Assembly (NCBI GenBank): GCA_947034885.2
Contig: OX344750.2
Location: 17,230,053-17,294,052, forward strand
Direction of reading: 5' to 3'
Source of the DNA: Thuidium tamariscinum
Lineage: Eukaryota > Streptophyta > Bryopsida > Hypnales > Thuidiaceae
Length of the DNA: 64,000 nt
Below, piece after piece: positions 12,461 to 24,185 of this stretch. Position numbers and translations under genes: made by a program. The notes beneath the pieces are model-generated. The model made no database searches. It saw only the letters and a program-made list of their open reading frames with translations, and was not told where the DNA came from. Every line of letters begins with the position of its first letter. The first letter of the stretch is position 1.

Positions 12461-13706
12461 ATGCCTCTCCTCTATCCCTCCATCTTGTTCCAGGTATCAT
12501 TTCTCTCGCTCAAGCATCTTCCAAAATTGCGAATACTTTCCTCTTTACGATCCTTCTGATCCTCTGACGAATCGAATTGGCGCAGGAACGGATGCTGGGC
12601 TTCGCCATGGGAGGCTTGGTTGGCATGGGCGTCTTCATGTATGAGCAGCGACAGATCTGGAATTCCACTGCAGGGCTCGCGGGGACGCTCTCGGGCGGCA
12701 ATCTCCCGCCTCCTCGTGGGATTCCGGTAAGGAAATTGTGTTGATTTTATGGTTGCAACTCGAATTAGGGTTTTCTTGTTTGAAATTAACTGGCATTTAT
12801 GAGCAGTTCGATATTTAGGGTGGAATCATTTTGGAATTCTTCTGTGTCCTGAGGGGAATCAGAGTGAATTTGGTGGTAATGACTTGTTTTGATTAGTCTA
12901 TTATCGCATTTTCATGAGTGAACACATTGAGCTGGCAATAGAAATGTGGGTAGGAATTCCAATGCAGGCATCGTTAGGTGATTTCAGTTCAAGTAAGTTT
13001 TCCTAAGCCGTGCGAATATGGATCTGAGCGATGAAATTGATTCTTAGTTCGATTTTTAGGGTGGAATTGTTTTGGAACTCGTGCATGTGCTAAGAGAACC
13101 TATAGTGAATTTTTGGGAATGCCTTGCTTTGATTGATTTATTATCGCATTTGTATGAGTGAGCACATGGAGCAGGAAATAGAATCGTAGTTAGGAATTGC
13201 AGTGACTGCACCGTTAGTTCAGTTCAGCTGAGGTAAGTTCCCTTAAATCGTGCAAATATGGATCTGAGCGATGAAAATTATTATGGTTGTTAGAGTAGAT
13301 GGAACTCGACATTAATTGGTTTTACTATGGGGAGTTGTATCGAATTAGTTATGAATTTTCAAAAATCACAATGGTGTCTTTTCCCTAAATTATTGCTTTT
13401 TCTGACCGTTCTAGTTTTGCATGAGGACGTTATAAGCAATGCACTTTTCTTGGATGTCAATGCACTCAGTGTGTGACTGTTTTTATTGGTTTATGGTGGA
13501 ACGATTTAGTCAAATCATAGATTTATGGTTTAGGGAGCCAGGTGTAATTGGGAGATCTACCTTACAAAGAAGTTTTTCTGTCATTGCAGTCTCCTCCTCC
13601 ACTTTGGGGCAGAGAAGCGCGCGATGATTTGGCACATGTTTGGAACTCCACCATAGACAAGACATTCGGATCCCTCATCCACACGCTGAGTTCGAAAGGC
13701 TGGTGA
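12461..13706 (+). CDS. MICOS subunit MIC13/Mic12-like small membrane protein
   Basis: Three exons (12461-12493, 12586-12726, 13590-13706) with canonical splice sites give 96 residues. The N-terminal part has a short glycine-rich hydrophobic stretch (GFAMGGLVGMGVFMY, about residues 15-29) that could span the mitochondrial inner membrane. A Pro-rich linker follows, then a C-terminal segment reading WNSTIDKTFGSLI and ending in KGW. This matches the layout of human MICOS13/QIL1 (N-terminal membrane segment followed by YDQ; C-terminal DSWN and EGW) and yeast Mic12 (C-terminal IWNEQI). The family bridges MICOS subcomplexes at cristae junctions. Assignment rests on remembered motifs and length only. 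Another small plant mitochondrial protein is possible. Intron 2 contains a ~241-bp tandem duplication. Confidence 0.55.
12806..13290 (+). repeat. ~241-bp tandem duplication inside intron 2 of the MIC13-like gene
   Basis: Two diverged units start at about 12807 and 13048. Both open with TTCGAT(A/T)TTTAGGGTGGAAT and close with ATGGATCTGAGCGATGAAA, with TTATCGCATTT and GGAATT in the same order between. Divergence is moderate, so the duplication is not recent. Confidence 0.85.
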
Positions 13707-14682
13707 CCAGGATAAGCTCCTCTCTATTCAACTAGGTCTTCGTAATTGGATTATGACATCACTCAGAAGCAATTTGTCCAGAGTTGCTTGATCGTTATTC
13801 AAGAATGTTTTGCAAAACTGGTGTAGCCCGCCGTTGAGGAGACCTGTACACTATTCTGGCTATCTGTGAATTCAATTGAAAACTAATGATCAAGTCAGTA
13901 GGTGTTGACAGCCTCCAAAGACGCTGTGCCCAGGAGGAGAATGCTCTTTAAGGAGTGCAGCTTTTGGCTGGACATGATGATCTACAAAGTGAGCATAATC
14001 ATTGCAGAGGTTGCATTTTTCATGTACATGTGCATATCATTATGAACAATTTTCTGTTGTAATGCTGCAGGTCTGGTGTTTTGTTTCATGACTTTGATAA
14101 ATTTTGTTTTTCGCCGTAGTGCAGTATGAGTATAGGTGATAATGTGCTGGAAATCTGTAATTTGAATCGTGCAATTAATTACTTAAGAACGTGGAAACGA
14201 CTCGAATTCGATTGGAACTTACGGTGACATTAAATTTCTATTTTCCAACGAGTTGTACATGGTTGTTAAGGGTCATGGTGAATGTCTCGAGTTCTAGGAG
14301 TGCTGAACTAAACAGTTTATGGATTGTGTAAATGTTTGCTGGTAGTGCTCGCCCAGGATTATCTCCAGTTCCAGTTCCCAGTTTGATGTTTAGCTTGGCC
14401 CAGTAATGGAGCTTCTAGTCCAATATCTGATAGGATGGGTGTAATGTGGATGTTTTGGTAGCAAAAGGTGAGGGTTTGGATTAGGGTTTTAATTAGGAAA
14501 TAAATTATGATGTTAGTAATGCAATGTTAGAATGGTGCGTTTATCAACCCCAATACGATGCACCCTAAGACCCATACACTCAGCCCAAATACAGTTGCAA
14601 ATAGAGTAGTCCTAAAAGCCTTGGTGATCTTCACTTTGCTCCTTAGTCTCCTAATCCTATACTATTGCATTAAAATTATTAA

Positions 14683-15249
14683 CCCCTAAAGGATTGAGGT
14701 ACATTTCGGACAGAAATTGTGAAAATTGCCACTATTTAGGGCAGTGAAAAAAAATGAAAAAAAAAGAACAAGATTCAATTGTACAAATTTGAACTAGCCT
14801 ACTATAGGAATGTGTAGAAGTTTTTTAGAAACTTTGATTGCGTGGATTAAAAGATTGTAACATTCAAAGTTAGAAGAAAAAGTTTTTGTGACCTTGTTCA
14901 ACATGGCAACAAACCTTTAACTCCTTCTAGAATGAGATTTTTACATTGCATGTGGTTTGTTTTTTTACATTTGCATCTTACATCATATAAATTACATACC
15001 TACCAAATTTTAGAAGTAATGAAGGAGTTTTGTAAAAGTTGCCTGAAGTTGCCTAAGCTACTCATAAAGTTTAGGGCAGCATAACTTTTAATTTGGGCAC
15101 CCAATTGGAAAAAAAATTAGATTTTCATGAAAGGGGTATGGGTTTACGCACTGTGTTCAAATTTCAAGAACATTTGACCAAAAATGACTTTGTATAAACC
15201 TACTTGAGATTTCTTGCATATGTTCAATGGTCATAGAGTCCTTTAGGGG
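14683..15249. mobile_element. TTAA-flanked TIR element
   Basis: A 567-bp segment with perfect 11-bp inverted ends CCCCTAAAGGA, flanked on both sides by TTAA (14679-14682 and 15250-15253). TTAA duplication is the target preference of piggyBac and Kolobok elements. The interior is non-coding. Related ends occur at 22646 and 54070-55018. Confidence 0.65.
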
Positions 15250-16520
15250 TTAATCAACTTATATATTTTTTGGAATGATAATAACGCATAATCACATATA
15301 TTCTAAATGCTTAGAAGTTTAATTAGCTCCTATTCTTACCAAAAGAGAGTGAACCAAGATGTTAGCAAATAGAATAGGATGTAAATTTTTAATCAACTTG
15401 TATTTTTTTGGAATGACAACAAGGCTTGATTGCATGTAATTTAAAATACCTAGAGATTTAGCTCTCATCCTTGCAAATTGAAGAGTGTGAACTAAGATGT
15501 TAGCCAATAGTAGAAGAAGTAGTTATAATTATTTGTAGTTTTTTGAAACTTGTATGAATAATTTATGAATCTTCTAAAGTTTAAAATGAGTGGTTTGTCT
15601 TCTATTATAGTGTTGTTGAAATTTTTAATTTTGTTCCATATAAGACAATCGTGTGAAAAGATAAGGGTAATTGAAATAATTTTTTCAAAAAAAGTATAAA
15701 TTCTTTATTAATTTTTGAAGTGTCCTACCCAATTGGTCCAAGAAAATCTCTAGACTAGTGCAAAACAAACTAAAATTGCATCTATAAAGTAGATAAGCCT
15801 ATTACCACCTTAATTTTCAATTTGAACATCTTAGGGTCATCTCCAAGAAGGGCATATATTTTTCAAAGACGTGCACTTGTTTCAAGAACCGAACCCAAGT
15901 GAAATTATAATTATTTGATTAAAATTGTAGTTTTTGTGAATTTTTCAAGTGGATTGATTTAAAATGACAAAATTGTCCAAGACAGTGGAATTATAAACGT
16001 CCTATAATTACTAAATCAAGTACTAAGTATTCACTATTAAATGATTGACATGTTAATGCATTGTTTTTGTAAGAAAATTAATAGATTTAGGTGAGTTTTG
16101 TGGCAAGATTGGGGTCAAAAGTAGCATGACAAAATTAGGTAGTTGGAAAAAATGGATTGGTCTACCTTAATAGTCATCTTACTTGTGTATATCAATTGCA
16201 ATATCTCCTACAAATGTAGTAACACCAAGGCTTGAAAAAATCACTTTTGTAATGGATTTTCACTCTATAGATGGAATTTTCTATATCATGCACTAATCAT
16301 TTGATTACCATCATCCAAGATATTGATTGTGGCTACTAACTCATCATTTTATAGCTCAAAAGTCATTTATTGAAAGAAGTTCATCTTGAGTTTGATGCAA
16401 GACTTTTTTACTGGTGCACTCATTATTAATTCTTTTAGATCTATGCAAGCATAGAATATTTTGAAAAGGGTAATTATTTTTTGGCTCTTGTTTATTTGGT
16501 ACCCTATCATAATATAAAGC

Positions 16521-16776
16521 TTAGACACAACAACATTAGTATGTGAGCATAGAAGTGTGAGCTTATGAGCCTTGAGCCTAAATATAAGTAAGTATCCTAC
16601 ACTCATTGAAGGTGTTTATAATATAAACATCTATAATATAGGTGTTCAGAATATAAATACACTATAACTATTGAGGTGTCTATAATATAGACACCTATAT
16701 TATAGGTATATAGAGTTCTAGGCTCATAGGCTCACACTTTCTATACTCACATACTAGCAACTGTGGGCTTAGACAC
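16521..16776. repeat. Foldback (inverted-repeat) element
   Basis: The left arm (about 16521-16590) carries AGTATGTGAGCATAGAAGTG. The right arm (about 16700-16776) carries its reverse complement with few changes. The loop has TATAAT-type short repeats. A partial arm recurs at about 22441-22490 (TTCTAGGCTCATAGGCTCAC), so it is a dispersed family. No coding capacity. Confidence 0.65.
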
Positions 16777-18511
16777 TGACCTTTATATAAGTCTCTATTT
16801 TTTTACAATATATTGTCTTTATTACAAATTCAAGATTTAGAATTAGTTAGAAGTGTTGGCAACATAAACTCAAATAATACATATTCCAAATCATTAGCAA
16901 CATACATTGAATCCTATATTTTAATTGTACAAGGTAGAAAAAACTAATGCTTGGAAATACATGTGGGCAATTGTAGAAGTACAAGCATTCCTATATATTC
17001 AATAATATGACTCAAGTGAGCCAGAAATAGAAACACAAAATAGAAACACCTTAGATATCAATCACACTCTAATAAAACCACAAAACACCAAATTCTAAAG
17101 GAGTGTTCAAGACAATCAATGGTAGTATACAACTTAAATGCAATAAATCGTCCAATAAATGTTTGTACAACATCCTATGTTACTTTGAATATTTTTCTAA
17201 TATTCCACTTTGCATCTTTTCTTTTTTTAAATACCTTGCAATTAAAGTAGGTGCCTTCTATTCTTTAAAAAAATTTAGACCCAAAAGAAATACAATAGAA
17301 TCTCTCCAATTCAATAAGCTGCACCCTAGTCTAATACATTGGCTTACAGAGGTTTATTGGTTTAGACAAGGTCAAAATTTAAAAATAGTCACAACTTTTG
17401 TAATATCACCTAGTCTAGGCTTAGTTGAGACATTGACTTATAGAAGTTTATTAATTGGCTTAAAGAGATCCAACTTAGAAAGGTTCTACTAAACCAAGCA
17501 CCTATAATTTACCCATGTTCAACAATGAGTTGTGGATGTTCTTAAAAATTGATAAAGAATAATATACTTTCTTGCCTTTTGTTATTGTGTCTTGTAAGAT
17601 AGAAGTACCAATAACCAACTACCTCCAATAACCAACTTGTAGAGTGTGTTATTTTTTACCTTAGGGTAGAAATGAAGCTTAGAATGTTTTTTTGTCCTTT
17701 TCAAAGTAGAGACTAATAAGGTTATGACACACATTTGGGTAGGTAAACTACATATGCTAATTAATTATTGGTACTTCTACCTTACTTAGTTTTGGAAGTG
17801 TGAAATGTATCAAATCACTATACAATCAATCTCATTACTCTTCTTGTATTTAGTATTCAATATAGACTAGAAATATCTTTGATTCTATCCTTGAAAAAAT
17901 GACAAGGAAACTATTTATTCACCTTTGTCATTGCATCTTGTAGTCAATTTTATTGGTGACTGTAACAAGTGCCAAATCATTGTCATTGTAAAATTGATCT
18001 TGTCAGTCTTCTAATACTTTCTTTCTAATATGAAAATTAGTTGTCAATATAAAAATTGCACAAAGTTAGTTCACTTAATATTTAATATGTTTTAAGAGTT
18101 GTATTTAGTTATATTTTTGGAAACTTGACAAGTCAATTACTTTATTTTGGTATTTCATTACTTTTCAAATTTGAATGACTTCAAGATAGAAAACTAGGTT
18201 TCCTACATTAATTTCGGCCTTCTACAACCAGTGGATTAATCCATTAGAAAGGCATTTCAAGCTTTTCTTCAAAAGTTAGAGTTTAGTTTAGCATAAATTT
18301 GACTTTTTATTTATTAATATAGATGAAACCCTAAATTTTTTGGAGGTGAGGCCTTGAGGATAAAGAGAAATTAAATGCCCTTATCTTCTCTTCCAAAATT
18401 CCTCCATTCCTCATATTGTACATTGTTCTTTTGGTCTATTTAGGAGTTGGGTAATTTGGCCAAATTGTTGTCAACATAGTTTACTTTAAGCATTTATTAT
18501 TCATTTTATGA

Positions 18512-19585
18512 CTCGGGGAGGACACTTCCCGTTTTTTAATAACCTACGTGCGGCAAAATATAGGGTACATTTAAATAATCTTAGGTAAAATTTATAAGAA
18601 ATTTACATATAAATTAGGGGACATTAAAAGTGGCATGTCCTTTATAAGTAATATAGGGAACCGGAAAATATGGTCCATTAGAATTTAGATAGATATAAAT
18701 TAGGGGCAAAAGAATGGGATCCTAGGAAAAAAATTTAGTAGGCTCAATTAATATTTATAGTACTAATCAGATACAGCTCAAGATACGGGTTCTATAGTGT
18801 ATCTACAGCTCATCAGGTACTGTGGTATATTTACAGCTCATCTACGACATATCTTTAAGTCATATCTTTCCAGTATATCTTTCCAGCATATTTGTAAAGA
18901 TAGAGGTCATGTGCAATTGTAAAAGCTAGTTCCTTGCTTGATGATTTGAATGTTGCGCTAATTCAAGCTGCCAACGACAGAAACCATCTGATACTGAATC
19001 TGCTAATTGATGCAAGTGTAACGAATTTAGTTGGCGCCATGACAGAGGAAAATGTCAGTTTGGGTAGTACCATGTCATAGAGCTTGATTTTGTTTTTTCA
19101 CATGTAATGGAGGGCATTCTAACGGCGTATTTCGGATGTAATTTTTTTATATGAGGCATATATTTGTGGTCATAGTTCACATATGAACTTCATGTCTGTG
19201 TTTTTAAACACATTTTTGTCCCTTAAATCTCTTCAATACTCTTTCAATCCTAATGTCTTGCTTTTCATGCATGTATTTGTGTTGTATTTGTATTCATGCA
19301 TTGTTATAACTTGAATCTTTTTTTTCTATAAGGTATTTGTTAGTCACTTGTATTTTCATTATTTTTTTTGTTAGTTTTTTTCCTTACAAAGAAATGAGCC
19401 TCTAATATATTCCTTTGGGCTACATATTATAAGTAATGATAGATATGATAATATGGGTCATTTTTTGCTTTATGTAATAATAGGGGTCCTTTAAATGCTT
19501 TCTAGGAGGTAAATATCCCCCCAAAAATACCCCACCGCCACACGTGGGTCACTCCTCCAAATACACAAGAAGTGTCCTCCTTGAG
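18512..19585. mobile_element. Non-autonomous CTCGGGG-family TIR element (derivative A), 8-bp TSD
   Basis: A 1074-bp element. Its left end is CTCGGGGAGGACACTTC and the complement of its right end is CTCAAGGAGGACACTTC. It is flanked by TTTTATGA (18504-18511) and TTTCATGA (19586-19593), an 8-bp duplication with one change. Subterminal sequence (ACGTGCGGC, then an A/T-rich block with GGTAAAATTTATAA) matches the left end of the 11.7-kb element at 35184. The right subterminal GGTAAATATCCCCCC matches that element's right end. No coding region, so it is probably a deletion derivative mobilised in trans. Confidence 0.8.
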
Positions 19586-21018
19586 TTTCATGATAGGTTT
19601 TGAGTGCACTCTTTGGAGAACGTGGAGTCCCTTCAAACATCTCCACTTATCTTTGACTAAATCCTAATGTTTGTAGTTTGTATCTACCATCAATTGTATT
19701 CTTATAACTTCTGCTCAAATTTTTTAGTCATTGACTTGTGTTTGTTATTTGTACAAGTTCAAAGTTTCAATGTTAGTTTTTCTTGTTAGTTTTTCTTAAA
19801 CCTCTATAGCAAAAAGAGTTTTTGATTGGTTTTCTAATCTTTGGGTTATATCAATTTATAAATTATAACCATAGAAATTCAAACTAGACATGTTAAAGAT
19901 CATGTAGGAAAAGAAAGCATGACAATATATCACTTATGGTTTGAAAGATTATAATGCATGATCATGAGGGGGTTCAAATTGCACAAAAGATTGAAGTCTT
20001 TCAATCCTCTTTTCACATATCAAATCTAAAAAGTTGATCACTAAAAAATATGAGGTTAGAGGGCCTAACATACATAATCTCAGTCAATTTATTACTTCTC
20101 AAAATCTATTCTATAATTTTTTAAATGATTTTCTAATGTGACAAGAGGATATTTGGTCCTAAAGATCTCACTATAACAAATAAACAAAACAAAACAAAAA
20201 GCGTAAAATATAGATTCTAAATTTCAAATACCAACCAGAAATACCATATGTATAGGTCTATTTTGGCAAGCTCATGCCGAAATAGTTTATTTTTCTCAAT
20301 TGAATAATGTAGCAAATAGTAACTTTTTTGTTTTGACACTTTAAGAGGGCACTCCTAATTTTGGATTGATTCTTTCTATTCATGCATAAATGTGTTTCTT
20401 TTTTCTATTTTTTTTCTCTACAACAATTTTTTCAAAATTTTCAAAATATGAGTTAATAATTTTTTAAATTTTGATTCCTTCCAAATGTTGTCAAGTTATT
20501 TATGAACTGACCTACACATATACTATCAAAGTTTCAAATTATCACTTTCACCTTTGGATCTATTTACTTAGTATCCAAATTCCAATTAATGGATGTTGTA
20601 AATCCCATTTTCATTAAGGCCAATTTTTTTTTGGTTAGCCACCTCTTCAACTTATTTTTTTGTTCAAGGTTGTGATTAAAATTGTGTGTAAGTTATCTAG
20701 GAGAAGGACTTAATCTGTAATCAAGGCTTGAATCCTAATGAAAAAAAGGAGAAATGAAAAATGACATATAGAAAATAACATATAGTGATCTAGTAGACCA
20801 AACTAGATGCACCAAATTAGATGAAATAACATTTGTAATTTAGCATATTCGTAGTAAGAGTTTTGATAATATATGTCATCATTTTGTGTGATTCCAAATT
20901 CAATTTGATAACAACTTATATTGGTAATAGAATCAATATATTCCTACTTCAATATATTTCTATGAAAAAAAATTCTTTAGAAAAAAGTCAAATAGAGAAA
21001 ATACATTAGAAGAAACTT

Positions 21019-21281
21019 GAGGGCATCAAGAGACTGTGGGTTCCTGGACTGCGGGAACGCAGTTTCTGCCCTGTGAACCCGAATCCTACGTGGTCGGGAC
21101 ATTGCCATGTAATATATATATATATATTTTATTTTTTATTTTATTTTTTTCAAATTTTTTTTGGACTTATTTTCATATTTTAGGACCCAAAAAAAAATTT
21201 CGATAAAAATCAGCCTGACAGGGATCTGCGGCATTGGGAGCCATTTCGGGAACAGACCTGAAACGGCCCTGTAATGCCCTC
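21019..21281. mobile_element. Candidate short TIR element with GC-rich ends
   Basis: The segment starts GAGGGCATCA and ends with the complement of GAGGGCATTA. Both outer ~90 bp are GC-rich, while the middle holds a (TA)n run (21111-21126) and T-rich DNA. The composition contrasts sharply with the surroundings. The flanking 8-mers do not match well, so a target duplication is not shown. Confidence 0.4.
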
Positions 21282-22645
21282 AGATTTCATCTAATGGGAA
21301 AAAAATATTAGGCTGACAAAAAAAGATTAGATCTAGATATTTCATTGTAAAAATCACTAATTAAGTGGTGTGAAAAAATGACAAAAATGGAACAAGATGA
21401 AGTATACAAAAGGATTGTGGTATAGGTGTTGGAGAATGGGGACATGGTGAATATAAACTCTAAGACACATATTTAATTTCATCATTTGCATTGTTTTTAT
21501 GTTTCAAAATCAGTAGTTTATTTGAAATCAAGCATTATAATTAAATCCTATAGATTAATCAAATGTAGATTTTGACTTTAATATAGATGATTCTCAAAGG
21601 TTTTTGAAAAAATCTTATATTTAGAAAATAGATACAAAAGTAGGAATTTAAACTAGGATGAAGTTTGGTTGTTAAGAAGACAAGTTTTTGACAAAAAAAT
21701 ATAACTATTCATCCAAGAAGTGTTGAATTCAATAAGTGTAGAGAACAAATTTCAAAATATGAATATAATTTCAAGTCAATTAGGGCATCTTAATAAGTAG
21801 AAAATACTAGATGAGTTCTCTACATTGAATTATAAGTGAAACTTCATTCAATCACAACTTTTGCTAGGAAGGTTCAATTACAAAGTATTTTGTTATTTTT
21901 GAATAGGCATTTAGTACTCTACAATGTGCACTAAATAAAAAATTTGAAGGTAGCAACTTCAATTTAGAAGTCCAAAGTTTTGACCTTGATTTGATTTGAT
22001 CCTCTAGAAACTAACTTTTATAGTTTTTATCAGTCTTATGTGAAATTTGGAAGATTTGGAACTTACCTGGAGAAATCACTCTCTATTTTTTTTTTAAATT
22101 TTGTTAAAAGGTAGGGTCCATTTAATTTAAAGGAAAAAAGTTTTATATAATATGTAGGGCTACTATAGGGTCCTTGAAATGCCATATACCCTATTATATG
22201 TAAATTAGGCTATGTCAAAAATATTATTTAGTAGAAAATTTTATTAAGACATTAGCCTTTATAAATAGGGTCCATATAATTTTTTTGTAGTGCAATGAAT
22301 ATAGATGTATACAAACTTTTTTAAGTGAATGATAAAACTTACACAATCTAATAAATCTAGGGATTTTTTTTCTTGAGATTTGTTGTAGCTATCAAATAAT
22401 TTCTAGCATGTACAAATCAATCTTTTCCATAAGTGCATACTATAGTTCTAGGCTCATAGGCTCACACTTTTATGCTCATACAATAGCAACCCTCTAAGAT
22501 AGCCTAACTATATAAGCCACATGATTGAATTTATTAAAAATCATAGGATATTAAAAATATACCCTTGGTATCTTTATATGTAAAAATATGATCATCTTAA
22601 ATACTATAATGAATGTAAATAGCCACATATCAAATACTTTCTTAA

Positions 22646-23360
22646 CCCCTAAATGCAAAAACCCGGGGAGGACACTTCTTGTATATTTGGGGGACCCACG
22701 TGCGGCGGTGGGGTATTTTTAGGGGGGCTATCAATTACTTGTAATCATTATTTGGCAACATTAAAAGAGCCCCTATTTTACCATAAAGCGAAAAAATCAA
22801 CCATATTATCATCCCTATTTTATTTTTAAAACAATTTGCCTTTTTAATGTCCCCTATTTTATATGTAAATTTTTTATAAATTTTACCTAAGATTATTTAA
22901 ATGTACCCTATATTCCGCCGCACGTAGGTTATTAAAAAATGGGAAGTGTCCTCCCCTAGTGCAAAAATTATGTTTTTGGCAATTTATTGATTTTTGGCTA
23001 CTTACTACAAATGAATTTTTTTTTCTTTGAAACTTTCACACAACATGCGCTCAAGGAGTAGCTTTAAGTCCCAACAATTTTCATAATCTTTGACTACATT
23101 GTTAAAAAGTTATTGCATGATATGAAATTTTCATTGCTTGGCGGGCAACCCAGGTAGCCCATCGAACAATGAAAATTCTATATTATGCAATAAAATTTTA
23201 ACAATGTAGTCAAAGATTATGAAAATTATTGGGCCTTAAAGCTAATCCTTGGGCACATGTTGTGTGAAAATTTCAAAGAAAGAAAATAAAAACTCCATTC
23301 GTAGTGAGTTGCCCAAAATTGCTATGTTGCAAAAAAACGTAGTTTTTGCAATTAGGGTTT
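22646..23360. mobile_element. Foldback element of the CCCCTAAA/TTAA group, interrupted by derivative B
   Basis: The left end follows TTAA (22642-22645) with CCCCTAAATGCAAAAA. After the nested insertion 22662-22959 it continues in TGCAAAAATTATG. Long inverted arms, about 22968-23125 and 23165-23345, share CATAATCTTTGACTACATTG and flanking sequence in opposite orientation. The right end TTGCAATTAGGG mirrors the left, but its outer TTAA is lost. The right arm recurs at about 54880-55000 inside the element at 54070-55018. Confidence 0.65.
22662..22959. mobile_element. Non-autonomous CTCGGGG-family element (derivative B), perfect 8-bp TSD
   Basis: A 298-bp MITE-size element. Left end CCCGGGGAGGACACTTC; complement of right end CTAGGGGAGGACACTTC. 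Both are followed inward by CCACGTGCGGCGG or CTACGTGCGGCGG. It is flanked by the exact 8-bp duplication TGCAAAAA (22654-22661 and 22960-22967). It lies in reverse orientation relative to derivative A, whose ends it matches, and is inserted into the foldback element 22646-23360. Confidence 0.88.
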
Positions 23361-23934
23361 TACTAAGGTGTATGCTTTAAATTACAAGGAGTGATCTCCT
23401 TGGAGTAATTTATCACTAAGAAATGTTTGTTGATTGCTTGGAAGGTCAAGCACACAATGTTTAGGCACCAAATTAATTAATACTAAGAAATACTTGATCA
23501 TTACTTGAAAGACTAATAGGATGATGTTTAAGTACCTAATTTTAGGATTTTGAATCAACCAACAACATAGGATCTAGTTGTGCTTGTTTTGTTTTAAGTA
23601 GGTGGAGATTAAATACTCACACTTGTGATTAATTTACATTCAAAGGTGAAAGTTCCTATTGCAAGTACCAATCACTTTAATCCATTACCATCCTACAAGA
23701 CATTGATTGCTAATCACTAATTCAACCTAATAAAGATCAAATATTAATGATTGAAAAGAAATGGTCTTGGATTCATACAATACTTCAATTGATCATTTCA
23801 TATTTATTTGTGATGGGTCCTTAGCCTATCAAAGGCTAAATTACCTAAATATTCAATATTTCTAAAATAGTTAGATTTTAGTTGTACTCATATACTATAA
23901 AACTAAGATTGAGGCACCTATAATCAATCACTTA

Positions 23935-24185
23935 AGAAATTTTGGAGCAAATTGTGCATGATATGAGGTAGTGGAAATTTTTTTCCATATAGAAAGATAG
24001 GAAATATAGAGATAGAAAAATTTCAAAATTTTATTTGTGAAATTGAAATTACTATGAATTTTGGGAACCAAAAAATACTTTTGACCCAAAGCCAATGTCT
24101 AAAGTCTTCCAATTCCAATCATTCAAGAATTACTTTCCCACCCACTTCTTCCTATACTCACTAATTTGACACATTTGTCATAATC
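23935..24185 (+). repeat. Dispersed direct repeat, copy 2 (partner at 10740-10984)
   Basis: Diverged copy of the repeat beside the kinesin gene, in the same orientation, with the same ordered landmarks (AATTGTGCAT, GGAAATATAGAGA, CACTAATTTG). The TIR element that abuts copy 1 is absent here. Confidence 0.6.

Noticed and set aside
23381-23404. GGAGTGATCTCCTTGGAG resembling the right end of the 11.7-kb transposon
   Set aside because: No partner end or 8-bp duplication was found nearby. It may be a relic or chance.
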